Below are positions 17,601-25,247 of a DNA stretch of 64,000 nt, in pieces. Source of the DNA: Thermophilibacter provencensis (GTDB lineage Bacteria; Actinomycetota; Coriobacteriia; Coriobacteriales; Atopobiaceae); NCBI RefSeq assembly GCF_900128445.1, contig NZ_LT671417.1:1-64000 (forward strand), in the 5' to 3' direction. Each line of letters begins with the position of its first letter. Position 1 is the first letter of the stretch. Made by a program: the position numbers and the translations under genes. Below the pieces are notes generated by a model that was given only the letters and a program-made list of their open reading frames with translations, was not told where the DNA came from and did no database searches.

Positions 17601-19145
17601 GCTCACGACCCCGCCCTTGGGTTCGTAAACGTTTCCCGCCTCGTCGGCCACGCTCACGCGCGCATCCGCGTTGGTCGTCTCATACGCGATGTTCACGCTA
17701 TCGGCCGAGTTCCGCACGTATCCCACGTACACGTAGGCCGTGTCCTGGAACGCAAAGGGCATGTCAACCGCATCGCCCGTGATGTTGAGGCTCGTGAGCT
17801 GCGGGGTGTTGCCCTCGGTGAGCGGCGTGGCCGTCACGTTCTGATAGGTTACGGCAGCGTTGAACGAGAGCAGGCCGCAGTACCCCTCGCGCAGGGCGGT
17901 GTTCTGCCCATAATGCGCGTAGACCTCTTCGTTGTTGGCCTCGGTACCCAGGGTGTAGTCCGCCGTGCTCGCCGTCTTGGTAACGGCGTTGCCCTCGGCG
18001 TCCTCGTAGGACACCGAGAAGACCATGTGCTTGCCGATGGTCGTGACGCTCAGGTGGAAGGCGTCAGAGACGCTCGCGCCAAGCTGGATGGGGGACAGCA
18101 TGTCGTATGCGATGCGCCCCTCGTTGGCGGTCTGCTCGAACTTGAACAGGCGGCACTCGCCCGTCTTGGGGTTGATGTTGGCCACGTAGGACTGCATGGC
18201 ACCGAGGTCGCCCTCGTCGCTGTGAAGCACGAGCGACGCGGCGCCGTCCACGTCGGCGCTCTCGAAGGACACGTCCGCTGAGTAGACCATGTCACCAAGG
18301 GATGCCGCCTCGCCCTGCCAGCGAACCATGTAGTCGCCACCCGAGGATGCGACCCACAGCCCATCCGCCGTCTCGACCGTCTGGCCGTTGCCGAACTTCG
18401 TGCAGTCACCCGAGAGACTGGTCACGAAGCCGTCTCCCTCCTCGGGGACGCCCGGGTCGGGCAGCTCGAGTCCGGCGTCCTCGCTGATGGTCACGTTGGA
18501 GAACGTCGCCGCGGAATTGAAGGTGAGAAGCCCCACGCAGCCTCCCTGCCAGCCCTGGATGGTGGCCGATCCGCTGACCTCGTGGCCCGCGGCATCGGAT
18601 GCCGTCACCCTGCAGAGGCCCGTCTCGTCGATCTGGACCCTCAGGTGGACCGTGCCCGTCGTGTCAAGGCCCGCGGAATCGACCTGATCTTGCGAGACCG
18701 TTATCAGGTCCATGCTATCATTCACGCGGAAGAGGCGTACACGCTGGTCGGTGCTCTCGTTGTTGAAGTTGAAGCCGTACCACGTGCCGCTTCCCGGCTC
18801 CGCCGCGTTTGTCGCCCCCACGACGAGCGCGGCGGATATGCCGTCGGTCACCTGCACGTCGGCCTGGTAGTCAAGGCTCTTGTACGCCTGCCCGCCCTCG
18901 AGCATGGCAAAGTGGTCGCCGTCGCGACGCGAGACGTCCACCGTCCCGTCCTCGCAGGTGACCGTGCCCCCGCTTGCGCTCACGAACTGCGTGAGCGTCG
19001 TCAAGTCGGACGCCCCGGCATCCTGCCGCGCAACGACGGGAGCCGGCGACTCCGCCGCAAGGGCGATCGCCGGTGCGCCGGCGCCTAGGGCACAGACCGT
19101 CCCCAGAATCACCGCCAACCGTGCGGGCCGCATTGCTGAATCCAT
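14658..19145 (-). CDS. Cell-wall-anchored GH32 fructan hydrolase (levanase/inulinase type)
   Basis: A 1495-residue exported enzyme. Order: signal peptide (about 1-31), two laminin-G-like sandwich modules (about 45-210 and 245-440), a cadherin-like segment (about 455-560), the GH32 five-blade propeller with its C-terminal sandwich (about 565-1080), a Big_2-like module, another sandwich module, a helical FIVAR-like repeat (about 1345-1420), a Gly/Pro/Gln/Asp linker, and a sorting signal VPDTG near residue 1462 followed by a hydrophobic helix and RSKRK. All three GH32 catalytic motifs are present: GWGNDPCG (~580), FRDPKVF (~718) and the acid/base in YTECPDLY (~767). The ATG at 19145 has AAGGAG nine bases upstream. 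It probably cuts fructans outside the cell, feeding fructose to the PTS encoded upstream in the same operon. Confidence 0.88.
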   Translation of the reverse strand: MDSAMRPARLAVILGTVCALGAGAPAIALAAESPAPVVARQDAGASDLTTLTQFVSASGGTVTCEDGTVDVSRRDGDHFAMLEGGQAYKSLDYQADVQVTDGISAALVVGATNAAEPGSGTWYGFNFNNESTDQRVRLFRVNDSMDLITVSQDQVDSAGLDTTGTVHLRVQIDETGLCRVTASDAAGHEVSGSATIQGWQGGCVGLLTFNSAATFSNVTISEDAGLELPDPGVPEEGDGFVTSLSGDCTKFGNGQTVETADGLWVASSGGDYMVRWQGEAASLGDMVYSADVSFESADVDGAASLVLHSDEGDLGAMQSYVANINPKTGECRLFKFEQTANEGRIAYDMLSPIQLGASVSDAFHLSVTTIGKHMVFSVSYEDAEGNAVTKTASTADYTLGTEANNEEVYAHYGQNTALREGYCGLLSFNAAVTYQNVTATPLTEGNTPQLTSLNITGDAVDMPFAFQDTAYVYVGYVRNSADSVNIAYETTNADARVSVADEAGNVYEPKGGVVSVPVANRGTDARNEGLNQYSLTVEDPDTGAVAVYQLRVFCEGPDDTYYYEDQRSQFHYSVKNGWGNDPCGLVRTSDGVYHFYYQAYTDTDWGPMHWGYATSTDLVHWKEQPIALYPDEYGAQFSGCGVYADHTTAPEIFAEGEEGMVFIVTANGRAGQDGKQRLTLAYATYDPATKTMGAYQKYDDVLLDYSTDDIIEPADGAFRDPKVFRFDDKWFLIVAGGPVRFYSSDDLVHWKGESYLNEPGTENHVYTECPDLYPVKAEDGAVKWILSRGGTSYKVGEFKNVDFTNVEGGQYAFVQDEGTPDYTMNFGRDAYAAMTYFNAGSDFGTSGSVNCPELVAMNWMNTWDYNKLVQNTGNWRFNGTYNLPVKLGLTRDSDGAYRLTQDPVDKLDDLRDESGKVTVDGLKLGGDDAVTPIDFNGTSYEIEATFTPGKGEQPTVGFDVRVGAGQKTRVSYDFATDTITLDRSKSGSILNDAFAQPRSQANVDHNEDGSVTLHVYVDRMSVEVFTGDYVAAGANQIFPSPLADGLQAFSENGTATLDATVYPLETIWDDEQTGNPSSAAQSIGLSRDTVTGYAGTTADISAWVSPAAAPQDLTITSSDPSVASAEQTEGGLRVTCNTRGTATITVASESDPNVSRDITVSVYEGELQTNVAGVSRPTGSFYVDGPVLHVDGVGANSFLFSSEKYPVDGLTYEIDVHHKTGLENLIFGSQVQDAYQGCYAIQLDGAGKIRLFDFKGDKTLYQDDHAVAVDPEGNYHVKISVEGKTIKVEINGKQYLDYTLQEGDPDYTDTEGYVAIGMWDSDQTTFENFYVGGSATEGPAQDLQGAIDEVSEKVEGLDASDYTADSWAALQDALAEARALLADKNATSADMAAAAQSVRDAFAALERADTGEEPGDDDQQPGDDQLPGGDQRPGGDEGQRPGGTGSEDKGGTHQASGGSGRVPDTGDATVAVGGIAALGAVTAGAGVLLGRSKRK

Positions 19146-19205
19146 GTCAAGCATCTCCTTTCCAGTGTTTCGCCAAATTAGTGGGCCAGGCAACAACCGC
19201 CGTGG

Positions 19206-19580
19206 TTACCTGGCCTTCCCGCTGTTCTTCTCGCCTTTCGCGTTCTTCTCGCCGCCCTTGCCCCTCCCGTGCTCGCGCGCCCACTCGTCGAGGTCCACGC
19301 CGGCAGCCGCAAGGATGTTCCTCACGTTCTTCTTGGCGTTGGTCGTCCCCACCTTGAGGACCACCGAGACGAGCGCCCCCACGACGAGAAGGGCAATGCC
19401 CAGCACGCCGAAGCCCGTCCCTCCTCCGCCATAGAAGCCCCAGTAGCCGACGATGAAGCCGGCGGCGACGAGCGAGTAGCCGATGCGCAGCCACACGTTC
19501 AGGCGCTGGATGGCGTCGGTCTGGAGCCTGGCCTCGCGGATGAGGTCGTCGCGGGTCCAGTTGGAGGTGTTGAGTGCCAT
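19206..19580 (-). CDS. Small two-helix membrane protein in the PTS operon
   Basis: A 124-residue protein I do not recognise by name. It has an amphipathic N-terminus (NWTRDDLIREARLQTDAIQ), two transmembrane helices (about residues 32-50 and 57-79) separated by a glycine-rich GFYGGGGTGFG turn, and a basic cytoplasmic tail containing GEKNAKGEKNSGK, where two GAGAAGAAC-type motifs lie in the coding DNA. It sits between PTS IID and the GH32 enzyme in the same direction. A partner role in the fructose PTS, or in export or placement of the enzyme, is possible, but nothing in the sequence proves either. Confidence 0.6.
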   Translation of the reverse strand: MALNTSNWTRDDLIREARLQTDAIQRLNVWLRIGYSLVAAGFIVGYWGFYGGGGTGFGVLGIALLVVGALVSVVLKVGTTNAKKNVRNILAAAGVDLDEWAREHGRGKGGEKNAKGEKNSGKAR

Positions 19581-19604
19581 GAGGGTTCCTCATCTCTAGA
19601 GACG

Positions 19605-19639
19605 CGCCCGGGCCGCAGGGGAGATTCCGCGGCCCGGGC
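19605..19639. promoter_or_regulatory. Intra-operon hairpin after PTS IID
   Basis: Perfect 11-base stem GCCCGGGCCGC/GCGGCCCGGGC with a 13-base loop, between the IID gene and the small membrane protein gene. It may stabilise the upstream PTS message or lower expression of the downstream part. Confidence 0.6.
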
Positions 19640-19680
19640 TTTGAAGGAGGGAAACTATCTTGCGTGCGGTCGCGCGGGCC

Positions 19681-20532
19681 TTACGCGGCCGTGGCGATCG
19701 TGGCGGCACCGAAGAAGCCGCAGCACGCGCCGATGAAGGCGATGGCAAGCAGGATCAGCATCGTGATGATGGGGCTGACCTTCTTCTTGGCCATGAGCCA
19801 CCAGCAGAAGACCGTGAAGATCAGCGGCAGGAGCTTGGGGTAGATGCCGTCGAGCGTGCCCTGCAGGGTTCCGCCGCCCGGGAGCGTGAGGGCCGTGGTG
19901 ATGGAGACCCACGTGGCGTCAACCGCGCCGATGACGATCGTGCCGACCATCACGATGGCCTCGCGCAGGGCCTGGGCGTTGGGGCCCACGAGGGCCTCCA
20001 CGGCGTCGCCGCCGAGCTTGTAGCCCTGGTAGTAGGCGAAGCGCATGCCGAAGTAGGCGAGCAGGTTCCAGACCACGATGTAGAAGATCGGGCCGAGCAC
20101 GGAGCCGCCCTCGGAGAGGCCCATGGCGATGCCGAGCAGGATCGGGATCAGCGTGCCCACGATCAGGGAGTCGCCGATGCCGGCGAGCGGGCCCATGAGG
20201 CCGGCGCGGATGCCGTTGATGGTGTCGTCGTCGACGGGCTGGCCGTTGGCGCGCGCCTCCTCGAGGCCCACGGTGACGCCGACGATCATGGTGCCGATCT
20301 GCGGCTCGGTGTTGAAGAACGCGGAGTAGGTCTGGAGGGCCTTGGTCTGGTCGTCCTTGTTGTCGTAGAGGTCCTCGACGATCGGCAGCATGGAGACCAG
20401 GTAGCCGAAGGTCTGCATGTGCTCCTGCGAGAAGCACGTGAGATTGCCGTAGTACCAGTTGCGGAAGGACTTGGCGAGGGCCTTCTTGGAGACCTTGCGG
20501 CCGTCCTTGGCGGTGACGGTGTTCTCTGCCAT
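19681..20532 (-). CDS. PTS mannose/fructose/sorbose family IID component
   Basis: A 283-residue membrane subunit of a mannose-family PTS permease, which with IIC forms the sugar channel. It shows the family signature WYYGNLTCFSQEHMQTFGYLVSM near residues 26-48, the GIRAGLMGPLAGIGDSLIVGTLIPILLG segment (about 128-155), and a C-terminal helix. Its ATG shares one base with the stop of IIC (TAATG), with AGGAGG just before. The order IIA-IIB-IIC-IID followed by an extracellular GH32 enzyme parallels lev-type fructose systems, so fructose is the likely substrate, although mannose cannot be excluded. Confidence 0.92.
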   Translation of the reverse strand: MAENTVTAKDGRKVSKKALAKSFRNWYYGNLTCFSQEHMQTFGYLVSMLPIVEDLYDNKDDQTKALQTYSAFFNTEPQIGTMIVGVTVGLEEARANGQPVDDDTINGIRAGLMGPLAGIGDSLIVGTLIPILLGIAMGLSEGGSVLGPIFYIVVWNLLAYFGMRFAYYQGYKLGGDAVEALVGPNAQALREAIVMVGTIVIGAVDATWVSITTALTLPGGGTLQGTLDGIYPKLLPLIFTVFCWWLMAKKKVSPIITMLILLAIAFIGACCGFFGAATIATAA

Positions 20533-21395
20533 TAGATGTCCTCCTCATCCTCGTCGTCAATGGTGGAGGCGCTGAGCGCACCTGCGGCGCCCACGCGCTC
20601 GACCTTCAGGCGCAGCGTGGTGATCTCGTAGTTGATGAGCGCGAAGAAGCAGGCGATCGCGGAGGCGGCGATGAGGTTGCAGCCCATGACCGCGGCGAGC
20701 GTGAAGCCGAAGAAGAACGGCAGGAAGTCGGTGGCCTTGGTGATGACCTGCTTGAGCAGGATGGCGATACCGACGCAGGGGAGGAGCGAGCCCACGGCGA
20801 ACAGGGTCTTCATGGGGATGCCGTCCATGGGCAGGCTCGCCAGCAGGTTGTTCACCGCGTCGCCACCAAAGTAGACGAGCAGGAACGTGGGCAGGAAGGA
20901 GCAGATGATGTGGGAGATCCAGGGCAGGACCATGTCAACGAGGTAGAGCTTGTGGGTGTCGCCCTTCTCGAGCCACTTCCAGCCCATGGCCTGCCAGGCC
21001 AGGTTGATCGTCGCGGTGCCGTAGAACAGGATGGCGCCCAGGGTGCCGCACGTGGCGCCGAGCGAGGTCGCGAGGGCCGCAGCCTCCGCGCTGCCGGCGT
21101 CGAGCCCCTGGGCCTTGACGGCGATGAGGGCGAGCGGGATGCCGATGTAGCAGGCCGCGCGGACGTCGGCCGAGACGGTGCCGCCGGGGGTGACGAGGGC
21201 GATGTAGACCACCTGGATGGCCATGCCGACGAGGATGCCGTCGGTGATGTCGCCCAGGATGATGCCAACCACAAGGCCGGCGACGAGCGGGCGGCCGAGC
21301 GTGTAGTTGCCGATGGACGTGCCGCCGAGGCCGGGCATCGAGGCTAGGCAGGCGAACAGTCCGAGCAATGCGGCCTGGAACGCGTTGATTACCAT
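20532..21395 (-). CDS. PTS mannose/fructose/sorbose family IIC component
   Basis: A 287-residue polytopic subunit that forms the sugar-translocating part of the mannose-family permease. Typical sequences are SIGNYTLGRPLVAGLVVGIILGD, GILVGMAIQVVYIALVTPGGTVSADV and the long alanine- and leucine-rich helices that follow. I chose the ATG at 21395 (AAAGGTGG upstream) over a GTG three codons earlier. The C-terminus ends in an acidic tail (DDEDEEDI), echoed by the acidic tail of IIA. It is separated from IIB by a 98-base spacer holding a strong hairpin. Confidence 0.92.
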   Translation of the reverse strand: MVINAFQAALLGLFACLASMPGLGGTSIGNYTLGRPLVAGLVVGIILGDITDGILVGMAIQVVYIALVTPGGTVSADVRAACYIGIPLALIAVKAQGLDAGSAEAAALATSLGATCGTLGAILFYGTATINLAWQAMGWKWLEKGDTHKLYLVDMVLPWISHIICSFLPTFLLVYFGGDAVNNLLASLPMDGIPMKTLFAVGSLLPCVGIAILLKQVITKATDFLPFFFGFTLAAVMGCNLIAASAIACFFALINYEITTLRLKVERVGAAGALSASTIDDEDEEDI

Positions 21396-21444
21396 ACGTA
21401 CCACCTTTCTAGTGCGTGGGCCCGTAAGGGCTCTTGCAGCCTGT

Positions 21445-21476
21445 CACCAGGCGCCCTCCCGGGCGGGCGCCTGGTG
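21445..21476. promoter_or_regulatory. Intra-operon hairpin between PTS IIB and IIC
   Basis: An 11-base perfect stem CACCAGGCGCC/GGCGCCTGGTG with a 10-base GC-rich loop. It probably serves transcript stability or partial attenuation inside the operon, since the genes continue in the same direction. Confidence 0.6.
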
Positions 21477-21493
21477 TCGTGCACGAAGCGGGG

Positions 21494-21997
21494 CTAGTCG
21501 GTGTAGCCGAACTGGCCGCGGAACTTGTCCCAGGTGCCCGTCTCCTTGTCGGGGATCAGGCGGAAGTCCACGGTGTAGCCCTTCTTGGAGATGGCCTCCA
21601 GGGCGTCGGCTTCCTCCTGGGTGATGGACTGGTTGTTGCCGATCTTGGTGGTGCCGGGGCGGTCGTTGCAGGGGCCCACGATGACGGTCTTGACGTCATC
21701 GGGCACAAAGCCGAAGTTCACGAGGATCTCGGCCATGTCCACCGGGTTCTTGGTGATGAGGAAGTAGCGGGTCTTGGAGTCGCGGACGGTCTGGGCCTTC
21801 TCCTTGAAGTGCTCCATCGTCCAGACGAAGGTCTTCTTATCCGGCGCGGCGCTCTTGTAGGCGCTCTTGAGCACCGAGTTGGTGGCCGCGGCGTCGTTGA
21901 CGGCGATGATGCCGTCGCAGGGGTACTCGACCGCCCAGCGGGTGACGGTCTGGCCGTGGATCATGCGGTCGTCGATGCGGACAAACGAAACTGCCAT
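21494..21997 (-). CDS. PTS mannose/fructose/sorbose family IIB component
   Basis: A 167-residue soluble phosphotransfer subunit that takes phosphate from IIA and passes it to the incoming sugar. The active-site loop FVRIDDRMIHGQ places the phosphorylated histidine at residue 14. Later conserved stretches are VVND-type IIAVNDAAA and a C-terminal FRLIPDKE. The start codon follows GAGAAGGAGAAGAAC, which contains the ribosome binding site. Length matches the family. Confidence 0.92.
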   Translation of the reverse strand: MAVSFVRIDDRMIHGQTVTRWAVEYPCDGIIAVNDAAATNSVLKSAYKSAAPDKKTFVWTMEHFKEKAQTVRDSKTRYFLITKNPVDMAEILVNFGFVPDDVKTVIVGPCNDRPGTTKIGNNQSITQEEADALEAISKKGYTVDFRLIPDKETGTWDKFRGQFGYTD

Positions 21998-22043
21998 GTT
22001 CTTCTCCTTCTCTCAGGCGGCGGACATCCCGCCGCGCTTCTTG

Positions 22044-22475
22044 CTAGAGCTCCTCGTCCTCATCATCATCGTCGAGGTCGAGCTCGACCTCGCGCATGGC
22101 CGCCTGGCCCTCGGAGACCGCGGAGGCGCAGAGGGCGGCCGGGTCGTCCGCCTGGAGGTCGAAGGCCGCGGTGAGGGCCATCGGCAGGCTCACGCCGCCG
22201 AAGGCGCGCGTCCGGGCGAGAAGCCCGCGGCCGGCGAGCACGTTGAGCGCGTTGGTGAGGGGCGACCCGCCGATGATGTCGCCCATGACGATGACCTCGT
22301 CGTCCTCGGCGATGGGGGCGACGACCTTCTCCAGCTCGGAGACGTACTCGTCGGCACCCTCGCCGTCGCGCAGGCTGCAGCTCAGGATGTCCTCGCGCTT
22401 GCCCACCAGCATGTCGAGCACGCTGTGCAGGCCCGGAGCAAACGTCCCGTGGCTGACCAGAAGCAGGTACCTCAT
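22044..22475 (-). CDS. PTS mannose/fructose/sorbose family IIA component
   Basis: A 143-residue soluble subunit, first gene of the operon, that accepts phosphate from HPr at His9 in LLVSHGTFAPGL. MGDIIGGSPLTNAL (about residues 64-77) is the other family hallmark. The last 14 residues are almost entirely Asp/Glu, an unusual tail; IIC has a similar one. A short stem-loop GCGGCGG/CCCGCCGC lies between this gene and IIB. Its 5' side carries the AT-rich repeat cluster proposed as the operon's control region. Confidence 0.92.
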   Translation of the reverse strand: MRYLLLVSHGTFAPGLHSVLDMLVGKREDILSCSLRDGEGADEYVSELEKVVAPIAEDDEVIVMGDIIGGSPLTNALNVLAGRGLLARTRAFGGVSLPMALTAAFDLQADDPAALCASAVSEGQAAMREVELDLDDDDEDEEL

Positions 22476-22557
22476 GTGTCTTCCTCTCTCTCCTCGGCCG
22501 GACGCCCCGGGCCTCCGCCCCCGCCGGCCCCTTCCGTCGAAATTGATTGTCGTTATT

Positions 22558-22639
22558 AACTATTAAGGTAGCAATCAGATAGTTGTCAGCGGTAACTATT
22601 CATCGGTTAACGGTAGCAACTATTGCCGAGCGCAACTAT
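22558..22639 (-). promoter_or_regulatory. Cluster of AACTAT repeats upstream of the fructan PTS operon
   Basis: An AT-rich island in a GC-rich genome. On the + strand AACTATT occurs at 22558, 22594 and 22618 and AACTATC at 22634, with the opposite-strand version (GATAGTTG) at 22579-22586. Several copies are preceded by GTAGC or GGTA. It lies 80-165 bases before the IIA start codon, where a promoter and operators for the operon are expected. The regulator is unknown. Confidence 0.5.
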
Positions 22640-22663
22640 CACCGAGGCCCCCGCTGACGGATG

Positions 22664-22749
22664 CCGGCAAATGCTGACAGAGGTGACAGGGGCGTTTGTC
22701 ATGAAAAAACATGACAAACGCCCCTGTCACCTCTGTCAGCATTTGCCGG
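22664..22749. repeat. REP palindrome, 86 bp, perfect
   Basis: Arms run from CCGGCAAATGCTGACAGAGG inward to GTTTGTCATG around A6. It has the same plan as 11261, 23985 and 36507 (outer CTGACA-AGGTG-CAGGG, inner TGTCATG). It lies between the divergent PTS operon and the transporter gene at 22818, so it is not simply a terminator. The rest of the 22476-22817 spacer is the AACTAT cluster and short promoter-sized gaps. Confidence 0.85.
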
Positions 22750-22817
22750 TGGGCGGCCCCGACGAGCCAAATCGCGTACACTGTCCCAGGCATTCTTGAT
22801 AGAAGGAGCGTCATCCC

Positions 22818-23960
22818 ATGTCACAGGTCTTGGAACTCGTCCGCCGCGACCCGGTGCTCGCGGCGGCAACCGTGCTCGCCGTCGCGTCCTGCGCGCTCGT
22901 GCCGCCCGACGCCGGCTACCTCGCCTACGTGGACGTCCGGACGCTCGGGCTGCTCTTCTGCCTCATGGCCACGATGGCGGGGCTCTCCCGCGCCGGGGTC
23001 TTCCAGGCCGCAGGCCGCGCGCTCGTGGCACGCCTGCGCTCGGGCACGAGCGTCGTGATGGGGCTCGTCCTGCTCCCCTTCCTCGCGAGCATGCTCGTCA
23101 CCAACGACGTCTCCCTTATCGCCTTCGTGCCGTTTGCCCTGCTCGTCCTGCGCATGCTCGGCATTGCCGACGCCTCGGTCTTCACCGTGGTCATGATGAC
23201 GGTCGCGGCAAACCTCGGCAGCATGCTCACGCCCATCGGCAACCCGCAGAACCTCTACCTCTACTCCGCCTCCGGAATGGGCGTCGGCGAGTTCGTGGGG
23301 CTCATGCTCCCGTACGCGCTGCTCTCCGCCGTGCTGCTCGTGGCCTGCGTCCTCGCCTACGGCGCGCACCGCCGCGGCCTGCCCGTCCGCCGCGGCGACC
23401 ACGACCTCCCCGCGGCGGACGGGCTCGAGCCGGGCCGCGTGCGCAGGCGCGCCGTCGCCCCCTGGGCGGCGCTCTTCCTGCTGAGCCTGCTCGCCGTCGC
23501 GCGCGTGCTCCCCGTGCCGGCGCTTCTCGCCATCGTGGTGGCCGTGGCGCTGGTGGCGGACCGAGGCGCCCTGCGCGAGGTGGACTACGGGCTGCTGCTC
23601 ACCTTCGTGGCGTTCTTCGTCTTCGTGGGCAACGTCGGGCGCGTGGGCGCGGTGGACAGCCTGCTCTCGTCACTCGTTTCCGGAAACGAGCTTCTCGCCT
23701 CCGTTGCGGCGAGCCAGGTGGTCTCCAACGTACCGGCGGCCCTTTTGCTCTCCGGCTTCAGCTCCGCCTGGCCCGCCCTCATCGTGGGGACCAACATCGG
23801 GGGCCTGGGCACGCTCATCGCGTCGATGGCGAGCCTCATCTCCTACAAGCAGGTCATCGCCGAGGGGGCGGGCACCGCGGGCGCGTACCTGCTGCGGTTC
23901 ACGGTCGTGAACGTGGCGTTCCTCGCGGCGCTCGTGGGGCTGGCGGTTCTTCTGGGGTAG
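22818..23960 (+). CDS. SLC13/ArsB-NhaD-type ion transporter
   Basis: A 380-residue polytopic protein of the ion transporter superfamily (citrate/dicarboxylate, arsenite and Na+/H+ antiporter relatives). Two inverted halves are visible: MLVTNDVSLIAFVPF and NLGSMLTPIGNPQNLYLY in the first half, SQVVSNVPAALLLSGF and IVGTNIGGLGTLIASMASLISYK in the second. The TPIGNPQN and NVPA/GTNIGG hairpins are the substrate and ion sites of this fold. It is short for the family (usually 400-450). AAGGAG lies about 10 bases before the ATG. The gene stands alone between two REP palindromes; the transported ion cannot be told. Confidence 0.8.
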   Translation: MSQVLELVRRDPVLAAATVLAVASCALVPPDAGYLAYVDVRTLGLLFCLMATMAGLSRAGVFQAAGRALVARLRSGTSVVMGLVLLPFLASMLVTNDVSLIAFVPFALLVLRMLGIADASVFTVVMMTVAANLGSMLTPIGNPQNLYLYSASGMGVGEFVGLMLPYALLSAVLLVACVLAYGAHRRGLPVRRGDHDLPAADGLEPGRVRRRAVAPWAALFLLSLLAVARVLPVPALLAIVVAVALVADRGALREVDYGLLLTFVAFFVFVGNVGRVGAVDSLLSSLVSGNELLASVAASQVVSNVPAALLLSGFSSAWPALIVGTNIGGLGTLIASMASLISYKQVIAEGAGTAGAYLLRFTVVNVAFLAALVGLAVLLG

Positions 23961-23984
23961 ACGCCCTCCGGCGCGCGGCGGGAT

Positions 23985-24052
23985 GATGACAAAGGTGTCA
24001 GGGTCGTTTGTCATGTTTTTTCATGACAAACGACCCTGACACCTTTGTCATC
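23985..24052. repeat. REP palindrome, 68 bp, perfect
   Basis: Arms GATGACAAAGGTGTCAGGG...TGTCATG around T6, between convergent genes. Same family as 11261, 22664 and 36507, with its own compensated central arm (GTCGTT/AACGAC). Confidence 0.85.
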
Positions 24053-24066
24053 AATGCGCGGCAGCG

Positions 24067-25080
24067 CTACATCCAGCGCCCGAGGAACTCGAGCACGCAG
24101 CCCCAGTAACGCTCCGGGTCGGCAAAGACGGCGCAGCAGTGGCCGGCGCCGGGGAAGACCTCCAGCTGGTGTCCGCCGCCCGCCGCGGAGAGCTCGCGGG
24201 CCATGTAGGCGGGCACCACGCGGTCGACCTCGCCGTGGATGATCAAGACCGGCACCCGCGTGCGGGCGAGCGCGTCCACCGGCCGCGCGAACCGGAGGTC
24301 ATAGCCGCCCGGCTCCCTCATGAGCCTCCGGCGCGCCACGTCCACGAGCGGGTGCGCGGCGACAGGGGGCGTGCCGAGCGAGCCCGACTCCACGACGTTT
24401 TCCGCCGTGCGCCAGAAGTCCGTGTAGCCGGAGTCCGCCACGCAGGCGCGGACCTGGGGCGGCAGGTCCTTCTCGCCGCAGGCCATGAGGCACGAGGCGG
24501 CCCCCATCGAGATGCCGGCGAGCGCCACGCGCGCGCCCTCCCCCGCCCGGGCCACCACCCAGCGGCACCACGCCACGAGGTCGCGGCGGTCGAGCCAGCC
24601 GGCGCCCACCCACTCGCCGCCGGACTCGCCGTGCGCGCGCAGGTCCACGAAGAGCAGGTTGAACCCGGCCTCCGCGTAGCGACGCGCATAGGTGAGGCCG
24701 GTGCGCCAGTTGTCGTGGTAGCCATGGACAAAGACGAGCCAGCGCGGCGAGTCCGGGCGGCACGCGAGGGCGTGCCCCACGAGCCGCGTGCCGTCGTCCG
24801 AGGCGGCCTCCACGCGCTCGAAGCCCTGCGGCTGCGCCTGGAGCCAGCGCCACGTGCGGTTGGCCTCCTCGGCGCGGTCCCATTCGAGCACCTCGCCCTC
24901 GTGGGCGCTCACGCCGGGGGACATCTCACGCACGCGCGCGTCTCCCCCGCCGCCCAGGTATGGGCCCAGCTCCTCGTGGCCCGCATCGGGCTGATGGCCC
25001 AGGACGGCCGGCAGCAGCCTCGACACGAGCACCGAGGCGGCAAGGCCGCGCACCACGGACAGGCCCCGACATCCTGCCAT
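24067..25080 (-). CDS. Alpha/beta hydrolase, probably secreted or membrane-tethered
   Basis: A 337-residue serine hydrolase. An N-terminal hydrophobic segment (about residues 5-28) suggests an uncleaved anchor or signal. The oxyanion and nucleophile regions are VFVHGYHDNWRTG (about residue 110) and ALAGISMGAASCLMA (nucleophile Ser in GISMG, about 185); the acid is in ADSGYTDFW or VLIIHGEVDRVVP, and the histidine is in GAGHCCAVF. The architecture matches bacterial extracellular-facing alpha/beta hydrolases of the YqkD/PF12146 group; the substrate is unknown. The ATG at 25080 has GGGAGGG about eight bases upstream. Confidence 0.8.
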   Translation of the reverse strand: MAGCRGLSVVRGLAASVLVSRLLPAVLGHQPDAGHEELGPYLGGGGDARVREMSPGVSAHEGEVLEWDRAEEANRTWRWLQAQPQGFERVEAASDDGTRLVGHALACRPDSPRWLVFVHGYHDNWRTGLTYARRYAEAGFNLLFVDLRAHGESGGEWVGAGWLDRRDLVAWCRWVVARAGEGARVALAGISMGAASCLMACGEKDLPPQVRACVADSGYTDFWRTAENVVESGSLGTPPVAAHPLVDVARRRLMREPGGYDLRFARPVDALARTRVPVLIIHGEVDRVVPAYMARELSAAGGGHQLEVFPGAGHCCAVFADPERYWGCVLEFLGRWM

Positions 25081-25163
25081 TGCGTCACCCTCCCGTCGCT
25101 TTTCACGAGTCGCCGAACGGCCCCTGCAGGCGACTGCATCCCAACTCGTAGAATCGCAAGGTC

Positions 25164-25213
25164 GCATAACCTGACAAATTTGCGAGAAAACCGGCAAAAA
25201 TGTCGGGTTATGC
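25164..25213. repeat. REP palindrome, CCCGACAT-TTTG family
   Basis: A 50-base element with arms GCATAACCTGACA/TGTCGGGTTATGC (one mismatch) around a GCGAGAAAACCGGC core. Read on the minus strand it aligns along its length with the element at 41195-41245, the terminal arms having changed in pairs. Confidence 0.75.
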
Positions 25214-25247
25214 GGCATCAGGATTCCGCCTACGCGCCCCTCATCCC

